Origin: an uncultured Oscillospiraceae bacterium
Lineage (GTDB): Bacteria; Bacillota; Clostridia; Oscillospirales; Oscillospiraceae
Reading direction: 5' to 3'
Assembly: GCA_947587485.1 (NCBI GenBank)
Contig: CANPXZ010000002.1
Span: forward strand, 1 to 64,000
Length of the DNA stretch: 64,000 nucleotides
Of the stretch, positions 8,691 to 17,500 are shown piece by piece; within the stretch, counting starts at the first letter, position 1; the number at the start of each line of letters is the position of its first letter. The notes beneath the pieces were generated by a model. The model was not told the DNA's origin, ran no database searches, and was given only the letters and a program-made list of their open reading frames with translations. A program made the translations under genes and the position numbers.

Positions 8691-9767
8691 ATGTCAAAGA
8701 TCAAAAAGGGCGTCCGTCTGGACCATATTTCCAAGATATACCAGGACCCCAAGACCGGCAAGGACTTTTACGCGGTGAAGGACGTCTCTCTGGACATCGA
8801 GCCGGGCTCCTTTGTCACGCTGCTGGGCCCCTCCGGCTGCGGCAAGACTACGACCCTGCGGATGATCGCCGGGTTCGAGAGCCCGGACGAGGGGGAGATC
8901 TACCTGGGCGACGAGGCCATCAACGCCCTGACGCCCAACAAGCGGGACACGGCCATGGTGTTCCAGAGCTACGCGCTGCTGCCCCACTACAACGTGTTTG
9001 ACAATGTGGCCTACGGCCTGAAGCTGCGAAAGGTCTCCAAGGAGGAGATCCGCCGGCGTGTGCTGAACATCCTGGACCTGGTGGAGCTGAACGGCATGGA
9101 GGGGCGCATGACCAACCAGCTCTCCGGCGGCCAGCAGCAGCGTGTGGCCCTGGCCCGGGCCCTGGTGATCGAGCCCAGCGTGCTGCTGTTCGACGAGCCC
9201 CTCTCCAACCTGGACGCCAAGCTGCGGGTGTCCATGCGCACGGAGATCCGCCGCATCCAGCAGGAGGTGGGCATCACCGCCATTTACGTCACCCACGACC
9301 AGAGCGAGGCCATGGCTCTCAGCGACCATATCATCATCATGAACGGGGGCGTCATCGCCCAGATGGGCACGCCCCAGGACATCTACTATCATCCTGACAG
9401 CGAGTTCGTGGCGGACTTCATCGGCGAGGCCAACTTCCTCCGGGGCACCATGACCGGCATGGAGGGCGGTCACGCTGTGCTGGAGATCGAGGGGAGCAGG
9501 ACACTTGTGCCCCCCAAGGACGGCATGCAGCCCGGCGGGACCTATACGGCGGTGCTCCGGCCGGAATCCGCGGTCCTTGCGGAGTCGGGGGGCCTGCCCT
9601 GTAAGGTGGTCCTCAGCTGCTTCATGGGCTCCTATCAGAACTACCACGTGACGGTGGGGGACACCCTGGTGAAGCTGACGGACTATAACCCCAAGAACAA
9701 GCGCATCTATCAGGTGGGGGAGACTTGCTCGCTGGTGTTCGACCCGGAGTCCGTACATATCCTGTAA
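8691..9767 (+). CDS. ABC transporter ATPase (FbpC/PotA-like)
   Basis: Energises the preceding permease. 358 residues: Walker A GPSGCGKTT (about 46-54), Q-loop MVFQSYALLP, signature LSGGQQQR, Walker B VLLFDEPLSNLD, switch VTHDQSEA, then a C-terminal TOBE-type beta domain (about 250-358) as in iron, sulfate and polyamine ATPases. The N-terminus is complete from the ATG after AAGGAGGACATGTG. Third and last gene of the transport operon; a terminator lies directly after. Confidence 0.92.
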   Translation: MSKIKKGVRLDHISKIYQDPKTGKDFYAVKDVSLDIEPGSFVTLLGPSGCGKTTTLRMIAGFESPDEGEIYLGDEAINALTPNKRDTAMVFQSYALLPHYNVFDNVAYGLKLRKVSKEEIRRRVLNILDLVELNGMEGRMTNQLSGGQQQRVALARALVIEPSVLLFDEPLSNLDAKLRVSMRTEIRRIQQEVGITAIYVTHDQSEAMALSDHIIIMNGGVIAQMGTPQDIYYHPDSEFVADFIGEANFLRGTMTGMEGGHAVLEIEGSRTLVPPKDGMQPGGTYTAVLRPESAVLAESGGLPCKVVLSCFMGSYQNYHVTVGDTLVKLTDYNPKNKRIYQVGETCSLVFDPESVHIL

Positions 9768-9773
9768 GGAGAA

Positions 9774-9805
9774 GGAGCCGCCCTTTGCAAGGCGGCTCCG
9801 TTTTT
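9774..9805 (+). terminator. Terminator of the iron-type importer operon
   Basis: 9-bp stem GGAGCCGCC / GGCGGCTCC, 8-base loop, then GTTTTT. It starts 7 bases after the ATPase stop and ends shortly before the next gene. Confidence 0.9.
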
Positions 9806-9826
9806 GTCATGAGAGAAGCTTCTCAA

Positions 9827-11437
9827 ATGGAGCGCTGGCTCCAAGCGGCGAAAGACGGCGAGCCCGTGTGGCTGGCGGACATGCGCCGGGCCTGCGGGGC
9901 CATGGAGGCGGCAAAGCCTGTGGCGGTCCGGCTCACGGTCCCGGACGGCAGCGTGCGGGACTTCCGCTTTGACCTGCCGCCCTGGGACGGGCCGGAGGAA
10001 CGGGCGCTGGCGGCGGAATACCTGCGGGCCTGCGTATTCAACATCCTGTCCGTACACAGCGGACGGCGGATGGTCCTTTACCTGGACGGCGGCGACGGTG
10101 AGCTGTGCGCGCTTTTGGATGAGCTGCCGGAGGTGTTCCAGCTGGACCGGGCCCGGCGGACCGGCTGCGGCAAGGCGGTCAGCATCGCGGACCGGCTGTG
10201 CCGGAGCGTGGGGGCCGGGCGCTTTGCCTTTGCGTTCCGGGATATGAGAGAGTATGTGCCCGCGCCCCCGGCGGCGGCGCGGGAGCCGGCGCTGGAGAGC
10301 ATGCTGCGCCGGGCGGCGGACGGAGCGGCCGCGGGTCTTCTCTGCGGCGTGGACGTGGGCGGAACGGATGTGAAGCTGGCCCTTGCCCGGGACGGACGGC
10401 TGGTCGGGGTCCGGGTGCTGGATTGGGACCCGGCCTCCGGCGTCACGGCGGAGGATACGCTGGGGCCGCTGCTGGGATTTATCCGCGCGGCGTTGGGGGA
10501 GCTTGCCCCGGGGGAGAAGCTGGACGGCATGGGCGTCAGCTACCCGGACGTGGTGATCCGGGACCGGATCGTGGGCGGGGAGACGCCCAAGACCCGGGGC
10601 ATGCGGCTGCACGCGGCGGACTATGAGGCGGAGTTTGCCAGGATCACCGCCCTGCGGGACCGGCTGGAACAGTTCTGCGTACCCGGCGCGCCCATCCGCC
10701 TGGTCAACGACGGCCACATGGCCGCGTTCACGGCAGCCATGGAGCTGGTCCACTGCGGCCGGGGCGGAGAGCTTGCCGGGGGCGTCGTGGCCAATGCCAT
10801 GGGGACCGATCTTGGCGCCGGCTGGCTGGAACCGGACGGGACCGTGCCGGAGGTGCCCATGGAGCTTTACGATCTGCTGCTGGACCTGGGGAGCCGGCCG
10901 GACCGGGCGCTGCCGCCGGAGGACCTGCGGAGCGTGCGCAACGAAAACTCCGGTCTGCCCGGCCTTCGGCGGTATGTGGGCCAGGCGGCGGCGTTCCGCC
11001 TGGCCTGGCAGGAGAAGCCCGCGCTGCTGGAGGGCTTTGTGACGGAGGATGGCGACACGCTGTGCGTCCGGGAGGAGCCGGATATGCGAAAGCCCTGTCT
11101 GGCCCATCTGATCGCCAAGGTCCGGGAGGGCGACGAGGCCGCCCGGCAGGTCTTTCGGCAGATCGGCCGCCACTTGGGCCAGATGTACCGGGAGATGCAG
11201 TGGCTTTTGCGGCCGGCCACGGACGTGCGGTTTTTGTTCGGCCGGTTCGTCATGGAGCCGGCGTGCTTTGAGCTGATCCGGGCGGGGTGCGCCGAGACGG
11301 CCCCTTGGATACGGCTGGAGGCCGCCGACGGGAACATGGCCCACTCGCCGCTGATGAGGCAGTTGGCCGCCCGGCGGGACGTCACGGTGGCCCAGTTCGG
11401 CCAGGCCGTGGGCGCGGTCTATTTCTGCCGCGTGTAG
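9827..11437 (+). CDS. ROK-like sugar kinase with an extra N-terminal domain
   Basis: 536 residues from ATG 9827, preceded by GAGAGAAG; an ATG at 9809 sits at the end of the terminator and is less likely. The first 170 residues are unrecognised. A sugar-kinase/ROK core follows: phosphate-1 motif GVDVGGTDVKLAL from residue 174, then GVSYPDVVI, then LVNDGHMAAF with the presumed catalytic D295, then ANAMGTDLGAGWL as phosphate-2/adenosine motif. The zinc motif CxCGxxGCxE of typical ROK proteins is absent, and no helix-turn-helix is evident, so a kinase rather than a repressor is likely. The sugar cannot be named; the neighbours do not settle it. Confidence 0.7.
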   Translation: MERWLQAAKDGEPVWLADMRRACGAMEAAKPVAVRLTVPDGSVRDFRFDLPPWDGPEERALAAEYLRACVFNILSVHSGRRMVLYLDGGDGELCALLDELPEVFQLDRARRTGCGKAVSIADRLCRSVGAGRFAFAFRDMREYVPAPPAAAREPALESMLRRAADGAAAGLLCGVDVGGTDVKLALARDGRLVGVRVLDWDPASGVTAEDTLGPLLGFIRAALGELAPGEKLDGMGVSYPDVVIRDRIVGGETPKTRGMRLHAADYEAEFARITALRDRLEQFCVPGAPIRLVNDGHMAAFTAAMELVHCGRGGELAGGVVANAMGTDLGAGWLEPDGTVPEVPMELYDLLLDLGSRPDRALPPEDLRSVRNENSGLPGLRRYVGQAAAFRLAWQEKPALLEGFVTEDGDTLCVREEPDMRKPCLAHLIAKVREGDEAARQVFRQIGRHLGQMYREMQWLLRPATDVRFLFGRFVMEPACFELIRAGCAETAPWIRLEAADGNMAHSPLMRQLAARRDVTVAQFGQAVGAVYFCRV

Positions 11438-11515
11438 GACAAGACCGGTCCGCCGGAGTTCCTGCGTTATGCAAGTCCGGGCCACAGGCGCATTGACGTG
11501 TCCGGAAGCCCGTTC

Positions 11516-11542
11516 ATAAACCGCCGGAGGGGCACATAGGAT
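11516..11542 (+). promoter_or_regulatory. Candidate sigma-E-type sporulation promoter of pdaB
   Basis: ATA at 11516-11518, 16 bases, then CATAGGAT at 11535-11542, fitting the sigma-E pattern ATA-N16-CATANNNT. Transcription would start near 11549, just before the GGAGGT ribosome site. A weak sigma-A alternative (TTGACG at 11493) is present. This is a pattern match only, but it agrees with a sporulation role of the gene. Confidence 0.5.
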
Positions 11543-11571
11543 GTACCAAAATCATGTCGGAGGTATGTCCT

Positions 11572-12345
11572 GTGAACAAGTACAGATCCATGCTTACGAG
11601 ACACCGCAGGCTGCTGGGACCGATCGCCCTGGCGCTTGCGGTGGCGGCTATATTCTGGGTGGTGAACAGCCCCGCCATCGTGGGCGTGTCCTCATCCGCC
11701 AAGGAGTTGCCCATCTATTCCGTGCAGCGAGACAACAAGGCCGTCAGCCTGACCTTTGACGCGGCCTGGGGGAACGAGCAGACCCAGCCGCTGATCGACA
11801 TCCTGAACAAATACGGCGTCAAGGCGACCTTCTTCCTGGTGGGGGAGTGGGTGGACAAATACCCGGAGAGCGTGAAGGCGCTCGCCGACGCGGGCATGGA
11901 GATCGGCAGTCACTCCGATACGCACCCTCACATGGCGAAGCTCTCGGAGAAGCAGATCATCGACGAGGTGAGCCTGTGCTGCGGCAAGATCGAGAACATT
12001 ACCGGCCAGGAGGTGAAGCTGTTCCGCTGCCCCTACGGGGAGTACGACGACCAGGTCATCACCACCATCCGCAACATGGGCATCTATCCCATCCAATGGG
12101 ACGTGGATTCCCTGGACTGGAAGGATCTGGGGGCGGAGGAGATCACAAAGCGCATCACCTCCAAGACCTCTGGCGGCAGCATCATCCTGTTCCACAACGC
12201 GGGCACGCACACTCCGGAGGCGCTGCCGGGGATCATCGAGTATCTGTTGAGCGAGGGCTATTCCATCGTGCCGGTGTCGGAGCTGCTGCTCCAGGGCGAG
12301 TACACCATCGACAACACCGGGCGCATGTGTCCCGCCGGCGCATGA
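11572..12345 (+). CDS. pdaB: Sporulation polysaccharide deacetylase PdaB
   Basis: NodB-type deacetylase of 257 residues, membrane-anchored by one N-terminal helix (about 13-31). Metal and catalytic motifs: TFDAAWGN (the PdaB-type variant of TFDDG), GSHSDTHPHM (metal-binding His pair), RCPYGEYD, and the late LFHNAG motif. Bacillus subtilis PdaB is a sporulation protein needed for spore stability, presumably by acting on cortex peptidoglycan. The GTG at 11572 is chosen because GGAGGT ends 7 bases before it; an upstream ATG at 11554 has no ribosome site and would put the site inside the coding region. Monocistronic, ended by a shared bidirectional terminator. Confidence 0.9.
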   Translation: MNKYRSMLTRHRRLLGPIALALAVAAIFWVVNSPAIVGVSSSAKELPIYSVQRDNKAVSLTFDAAWGNEQTQPLIDILNKYGVKATFFLVGEWVDKYPESVKALADAGMEIGSHSDTHPHMAKLSEKQIIDEVSLCCGKIENITGQEVKLFRCPYGEYDDQVITTIRNMGIYPIQWDVDSLDWKDLGAEEITKRITSKTSGGSIILFHNAGTHTPEALPGIIEYLLSEGYSIVPVSELLLQGEYTIDNTGRMCPAGA

Positions 12346-12349
12346 CAAA

Positions 12350-12388
12350 ATATCCCCCTCCCACAGCAGATTTGCGGGAGGGGGATAT
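12350..12388. terminator. Bidirectional terminator between pdaB and the GH20 gene
   Basis: 13-bp perfect stem ATATCCCCCTCCC / GGGAGGGGGATAT with a 13-base loop, flanked by AAAA on the left and CCTTCT on the right, serving two convergent genes. Confidence 0.88.
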
Positions 12389-12402
12389 CCTTCTGTGTGC
12401 GG

Positions 12403-14268
12403 TCACCAGTCGATGGTGCAGGCGGTGGCGATCTCGTCCATGGTGTTGGTGCAGCAGATGGAGTTGTCCGGCCGGCGCTTGCAGACGAGGGATGGCTCGG
12501 TCAGCTCCGGGATGTCGTCCGTCTCGCCGGAGACGAAGTCCAGCATCTTCTCCTGGGCCGTGGCCAGCCGTGCGGCCACGCCGCCCAGACGGACCTCGAT
12601 GACCTCGAAGCCGTTGGGCTTGTTGGTGCTCTCCCACAGCTGCCGCCAGATGATCCGCAGGTCCTCGATGGCCTCGACGGCGTCGGGCAGCCCGGCGGCC
12701 AGCTCCGCCGCCTTCTCCCGGTCCTTATTTCGGACTGCCTGGGCGGCGTTCTCGTGCCAGACGCATTTCAGGCTCAGCGCCCGGGCCAGGGCGGCGTAGA
12801 AGTCGAACAGCAGCCCGTAGGCGGGGTTTTCCTCCCCATACCGCTGGTACAGGGGCACGAGGGAGGCAAAGTGCTTTGCCAGCTCAAAGCCCTCCACGTC
12901 CTTCTCGAACAGCTCCACCAGGGGGTCCTGATAGAGCATGAACTTACAGGCGTTCACCGGATCGGCGGGGTAGGAGACCATGCCGGGGGCGGCGTTTAGA
13001 AGGCTCAGGTCCAAAAAGGCCTGGGCGTCCGCGCCGCAGCAGCGGCGGAAGCGGGCCGCCAGAGCGTCTGGGTCGTATGCGCCGGTATAGGTCATCTCGC
13101 CGTACAGCTGGATGCCCAGCAAGGAGGCAAGCATGTTGCACTCCGCGCCGTTGTCGCCCCAGGCGGTGGCCAGCACGGTGTCCACATCCGCCTTCATGCA
13201 GGCGCTCAGACCGGCCACCGTGTTCTGGATGGCCAGGGGATATACGGGCGCCGGGCCGGACCAGGTCCACAGGCCCCCGGCGAACACCGTCGGCACGCCG
13301 AACACGGCGTGCTTTTTCAGCGCCCGGGCGTACTGCTCCTCCTTGGCGTGGTAATAGTCCCAATACACGAGGCTCACCCGCTTGTCCACGGCGGCGATGG
13401 CCTTTTCCGAGGGCATGTTCTCGCTGTGATAGCTGCCGCCGTCCAGGTGGAAGTACATGTCGCTCCACATCATGGGCTTCAGGCCGTACTTGTCCGCGAT
13501 GTCCAGCACCCGGCTCAGGTGCCGGCCGATGACGCCGCGGGGGTCCTCATAGCCGAACCGGGCCAGATGCTCGCCCAGACCCACGCCGTAAGCCTCGTCC
13601 ATGCCGATGTGGATGCGCCGGGAGCGGAAGGGGGCGGAGGCGGCGCGGAGCATCTGCTCGATGACTTCATAGGTCTCGTCCTGGTCGGCCAGAAGAACCT
13701 CGGCGTTGTCCCGCAGGTGGTGGAAGGCGGGCCAGTGCAGCACCCGCTTCAGGTGTCCCAGCACCTGGATACAGGGGCACAGCTCGACGCCCAGCAGCGC
13801 CCCGTAATCGTCCAGGGCCTTCAGCTCCTCATAGGTGTACCGGCCCCGCTTGTAGCCGAAGAAAGGCAGCTCCGGCACCTCGTAGGTGTCCTCGGTGTAG
13901 AGCATGGCCAGGTTCAGGCCCATCAGGGCCATCTTGCGCAGGAAGAACCGTACGGCGTCCGGCCTGAGCACCGCGTTGCGGGAGCAGTCGAACATGACGC
14001 CGCCGGAGGCGAAGCGGGGCTTCTCGCGGATGTCGCAGGGGGACAGGGGAAGGGGGATCAGGCTCAGAGCCCGGTAAAACTGCACCGGCTCGGCCCAGGT
14101 CAGGCGCACCGAGGTCCCGTCGCAGACCACGGCCAGCTCGCTCCCCCGGACGCAGGAAACCTCCGGCCCGGACCCGGCGGGCACGATGGCAAGATCGCCG
14201 CGCAGCTCGTCCAGCGCCTGCTCCCAGCCCTCCGGCGTCTGGCCGGTGATATGTAGCTTGTATTCCAT
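12403..14268 (-). CDS. Glycoside hydrolase family 20 beta-N-acetylhexosaminidase
   Basis: Cytoplasmic (no signal peptide), 621 residues. The GH20 barrel starts near residue 80 (KPRFASGGVMFDCSRNAVL) and carries the catalytic Asp-Glu pair in HIGMDEAYG (D224, E225), with TEDTYEVPELP and MMWSDMYFH as further barrel motifs. GH20 enzymes release terminal N-acetylhexosamine by substrate-assisted catalysis. The C-terminal 250 residues are a helical region without a name I can give. A cytoplasmic location suggests it trims imported sugars, e.g. from peptidoglycan or mucin. The ATG at 14268 is chosen for an AAGGAG site 9 bases upstream; longer in-frame starts run through the promoter region. Confidence 0.82.
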   Translation of the reverse strand: MEYKLHITGQTPEGWEQALDELRGDLAIVPAGSGPEVSCVRGSELAVVCDGTSVRLTWAEPVQFYRALSLIPLPLSPCDIREKPRFASGGVMFDCSRNAVLRPDAVRFFLRKMALMGLNLAMLYTEDTYEVPELPFFGYKRGRYTYEELKALDDYGALLGVELCPCIQVLGHLKRVLHWPAFHHLRDNAEVLLADQDETYEVIEQMLRAASAPFRSRRIHIGMDEAYGVGLGEHLARFGYEDPRGVIGRHLSRVLDIADKYGLKPMMWSDMYFHLDGGSYHSENMPSEKAIAAVDKRVSLVYWDYYHAKEEQYARALKKHAVFGVPTVFAGGLWTWSGPAPVYPLAIQNTVAGLSACMKADVDTVLATAWGDNGAECNMLASLLGIQLYGEMTYTGAYDPDALAARFRRCCGADAQAFLDLSLLNAAPGMVSYPADPVNACKFMLYQDPLVELFEKDVEGFELAKHFASLVPLYQRYGEENPAYGLLFDFYAALARALSLKCVWHENAAQAVRNKDREKAAELAAGLPDAVEAIEDLRIIWRQLWESTNKPNGFEVIEVRLGGVAARLATAQEKMLDFVSGETDDIPELTEPSLVCKRRPDNSICCTNTMDEIATACTIDW

Positions 14269-14287
14269 GATCATCACTCCTTGTAAA

Positions 14288-14326
14288 GCATTATAACATA
14301 ACGCCGCAGGCGGGATGCTATAATGT
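14288..14326. repeat. Imperfect inverted repeat in the GH20 upstream region
   Basis: CATTATAACAT (14288-14298) and ATGCTATAATG (14316-14326) are inverted copies with one mismatch. Read on the - strand, one arm contains TATAAT 21 bases before the GH20 start, so the repeat overlaps the probable -10 box. A regulator site is possible. The stretch 14327-14379 holds only a GC-rich imperfect hairpin and no gene. Confidence 0.5.
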
Positions 14327-14379
14327 GGCATGTTTTGCGGTTCCGGCGCAAGCCGGGAGCAAAACCGCCTGAGATCAAA

Positions 14380-14408
14380 TTATAATAGCCATCATGTGGC
14401 TATTATAA
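14380..14408. repeat. Perfect 12-bp palindrome, candidate operator
   Basis: TTATAATAGCCA / TGGCTATTATAA around a 5-base centre. Its arms share TATAAT and TGGC with the repeat about 70 bases away, which suggests two related sites for one regulator of the GH20 gene or of the divergent M60 gene. 14409-14512 shows nothing else recognisable. Confidence 0.55.
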
Positions 14409-14512
14409 CACAGCCTGCGGTGCGGGGGCAACGGCGTATTCGTCCGCGCTCCGGCTGATAAAAGGAATTTTAATACCACGGCAAAAAAATCTCACGTAGC
14501 GTAATAAAACTA

Positions 14513-14541
14513 TTGCGTCATTATGGTAAACCTGCTAAAAT
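14513..14541 (+). promoter_or_regulatory. Sigma-A promoter of the M60 peptidase gene
   Basis: TTGCGT (14513-14518), 17-bp spacer, TAAAAT (14536-14541). The leader to the ATG is about 40 bases and contains GGGAGATGAGGTG as ribosome site. Confidence 0.7.
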
Positions 14542-14589
14542 ATGACAGAATATGACCTGTCCGTTCAGGACGGGAGATGAGGTGCAGCC

Positions 14590-17500
14590 ATGAAGAGATC
14601 GATCGCGCTGCTGCTGGCATGGATCATGATATTCACCGCAGCGGCTCCTGTTTATGCGGCGGAGGAAGGCGGAGACGCTCCCCAGCCGCAGCAGATCGTG
14701 GAGGAGGGCGGCGTGGACGCCGAACAGACCGAGCCGCCGGCGGCCCCCGAGGGCGCGCCTGCGCAGGAACCCGCGCCCGTGGAGACGGCGGAGCCTGTCG
14801 CGGAGGGCGAGCCGTCCGACGCGCCCGCGTCAGAGCCCCCTCAGCAGCCCCAGGAACCGGCCGTGGAGACCGCCGTTCCGGAGAGCGTGGAAACGCCCGC
14901 GCCCTCGGACCAGGTCCCGCCCGACCAGACGGCTGAGCCGACGACCGTACCGGAGGAGCCGACGCCCGAACCGACCGCTGAAGCGACCGCAGAGCCGGAG
15001 GAGCCTGAACAGGAGGAAGAGCCGGAGCCCGGCGAGGAGCAGTTCCTGCTGATATCCGACATCCCGGAGGCGGTGGGCCAGGTGGACGTGTCGGTGACGA
15101 AGGCGCTGGACCTGGGCGAGTGGACGCCGGGATTTACGGCGGCGCTGACCGGCGCGGCGTTCTCGGCCGAGCGGTCCGTAAGCGCGGACGGCGTTCCGGC
15201 CAGATTTTATGAAGTCCCCGAAGGCGACTATACGCTGACGGTGACAGGGCAGGGCTTTGCCCGCTATACCCAGGACATCCACGTGGGCCGGAGCGACGGC
15301 GTGCTGCTGAAGCTGACCGTGGGGCGGCTGGCCGGCTATGACGGCGCTGCCCATCCGGGCCTGCTGCAGCTCGGCGACGTGGACGGCAACGGGACCGTGG
15401 ACGGCGCGGATGCGGCGGCGATGATGGAGGCCGTGGACCGTCAGCTCCCGGCGGAGGGCGCCGCCCTTGGCTTCACGGACCTGAACCGGGACGGGATCAC
15501 GAACCTGGCCGACGCGGAGTATCTGGCGAAGGGCCTGGATATCGGCCGTCTGGATGCCGCCGCGCGGATGGCCACCGAGGGGCGCTACATCCCGGCGGCC
15601 GCCGTCGCGATCGGCGCTGCCGAGGGGACCAGCGCGTCCGGCAAGGAGAATCTATTTGAGGACAACGGCCAGGTCTTCACCCTGGGCCGGACGGACGGCC
15701 ATGAGATCACCCCGGAGCAGCCGGTGTCCATGTCCTTTACCATGGCGGATGGGGCCGAGACCGACGCCATCCTGTTTGACGATACCAACATCCTGTCCGG
15801 CTATATCGACATCACGTTCGAGGACGGCACGACCGCCAAGGCGATGATCGGCGCCGTGCCCGAGATCAGGGAGCCCTCCGAGGGCGAGCAGACCCCGGAG
15901 AGCATCGCCGCGCCCATAACGGAGGACGTGCCGGCGACCGTTGACGCGCAGCAGCCCGAGGCCGCGCCGGAGAGCGCGCCTGCGGCGGACCAGGCCCCGG
16001 AGACTCCGGAAGAGCCCGCCGCCCCCGTGGACGCCGGGGCGGCGTCGGAGGTGTTCGAGGTCCCCGCAGTCCCCATGGCGGCTCTGCCGGAGGCGAGCGT
16101 CGTCGTCACAACTGACGGCGCGGGCAATATCACCGTGTCCCTTGGTGGCAAAAAGGCCGTGAAGCGCGTCGTGCTGCGGATCACCGAGACCACCGATCAC
16201 AGCAGTCTTGCCGCCATCTCCCAGGTGGAGTTCGTCAACGGCATGGAGGACCGTATCCCCGAGCCGTCCCTGGATATCCCCCAGGGGGTCGGGGCGCTGG
16301 GGGCCAGCCGGCAGTTCACCGTTACCTGGGGCGGCTGCGTCAACGTGACCGGCTACGAGGTGGAGATCACCGCCGACGGCATGACGGAGATCGTCCCCCT
16401 GACCGGCACGAGCCTGACCGTCACCAATTTCTATGGCGACGACGTGCGCAACTATACCACCTACCAGGTGCGGGTCCAGTCGGTCAACGGCTCCTGGACC
16501 AGCGGCTGGTCCGGGGCGGTGAGCGTGACGCCGCAGCCCTCCAGCGCGCCGGATAAGCCGGACAATGTGAAGGCCGAGGGCGGCTACCGGTCCGTTACCG
16601 TCTCCTGGAAAGCCATGAAGGATACCGCCAGCTACGATCTCTACTATAAAGAAGAGGGCGCGGAGGCGTTCTCCGTGATACCGGATATCACGGCGTCGAC
16701 CTATACGATCACGGAGCTTGACAGTTCGAAGCCCACGACCTACGAGGTCTATGTGGTGGGCAAGAACGAGTGCGGCTCCAGCCCGGAGAGCATGCACGCC
16801 AGCGCCACGACTACCACGCCAGAACCGGCGGAGATGCCCCGGTATAAACTCATCAACCGGGATGCGGACGGCAACCCGGGCACGACCCACATCATTGCCG
16901 CAGAGCAGAACGGCGCCACGATGGTGGACAGTCCCCTGGATACGGCTGCGGGCACCGCCTGGGGCACCGTGGACGGCAACAGCGCCTCTTACTATGACCG
17001 CCGCTGCTGGGACGACGGCGCCGGCAACTGGATGCCCGGGACCAACGTGGGCATCACCTATACCTTTGACAATGCCTATTCCCTGGACACCATCGGCGTC
17101 GTGAGCACGGACAAGAATATGGATTACACCTATGCCCGGATCTGCTGGATGGACGATCAGGGCAGCTGGAACGTGATCCAGACCGGCCAGGTCTCCACCG
17201 AGCGCCGGACGGACAGCCAGGGCAGGACCTACTTCTTCCTGCGCCTGCCCGAGCCCATCACGACCAGCAAGCTCATGCTGGGCACGGCCCGCTACTGGGC
17301 GGGGAACAACTACGTGTGCATCACGGAGGTTTATTTCTACGAGTACGACTCCCTGAAGAACGACATCATGGGCCTGTACGCCGACGACCTGCACACCACG
17401 CTGCGGGAGGACGTCACCGAGGAGGAGATGGCCCGGCTGCGCGCGCGGATCGACGAGACGGACGCTTTCGGCTGCCAGCACCCCGACGCGGCGTGGCTTC

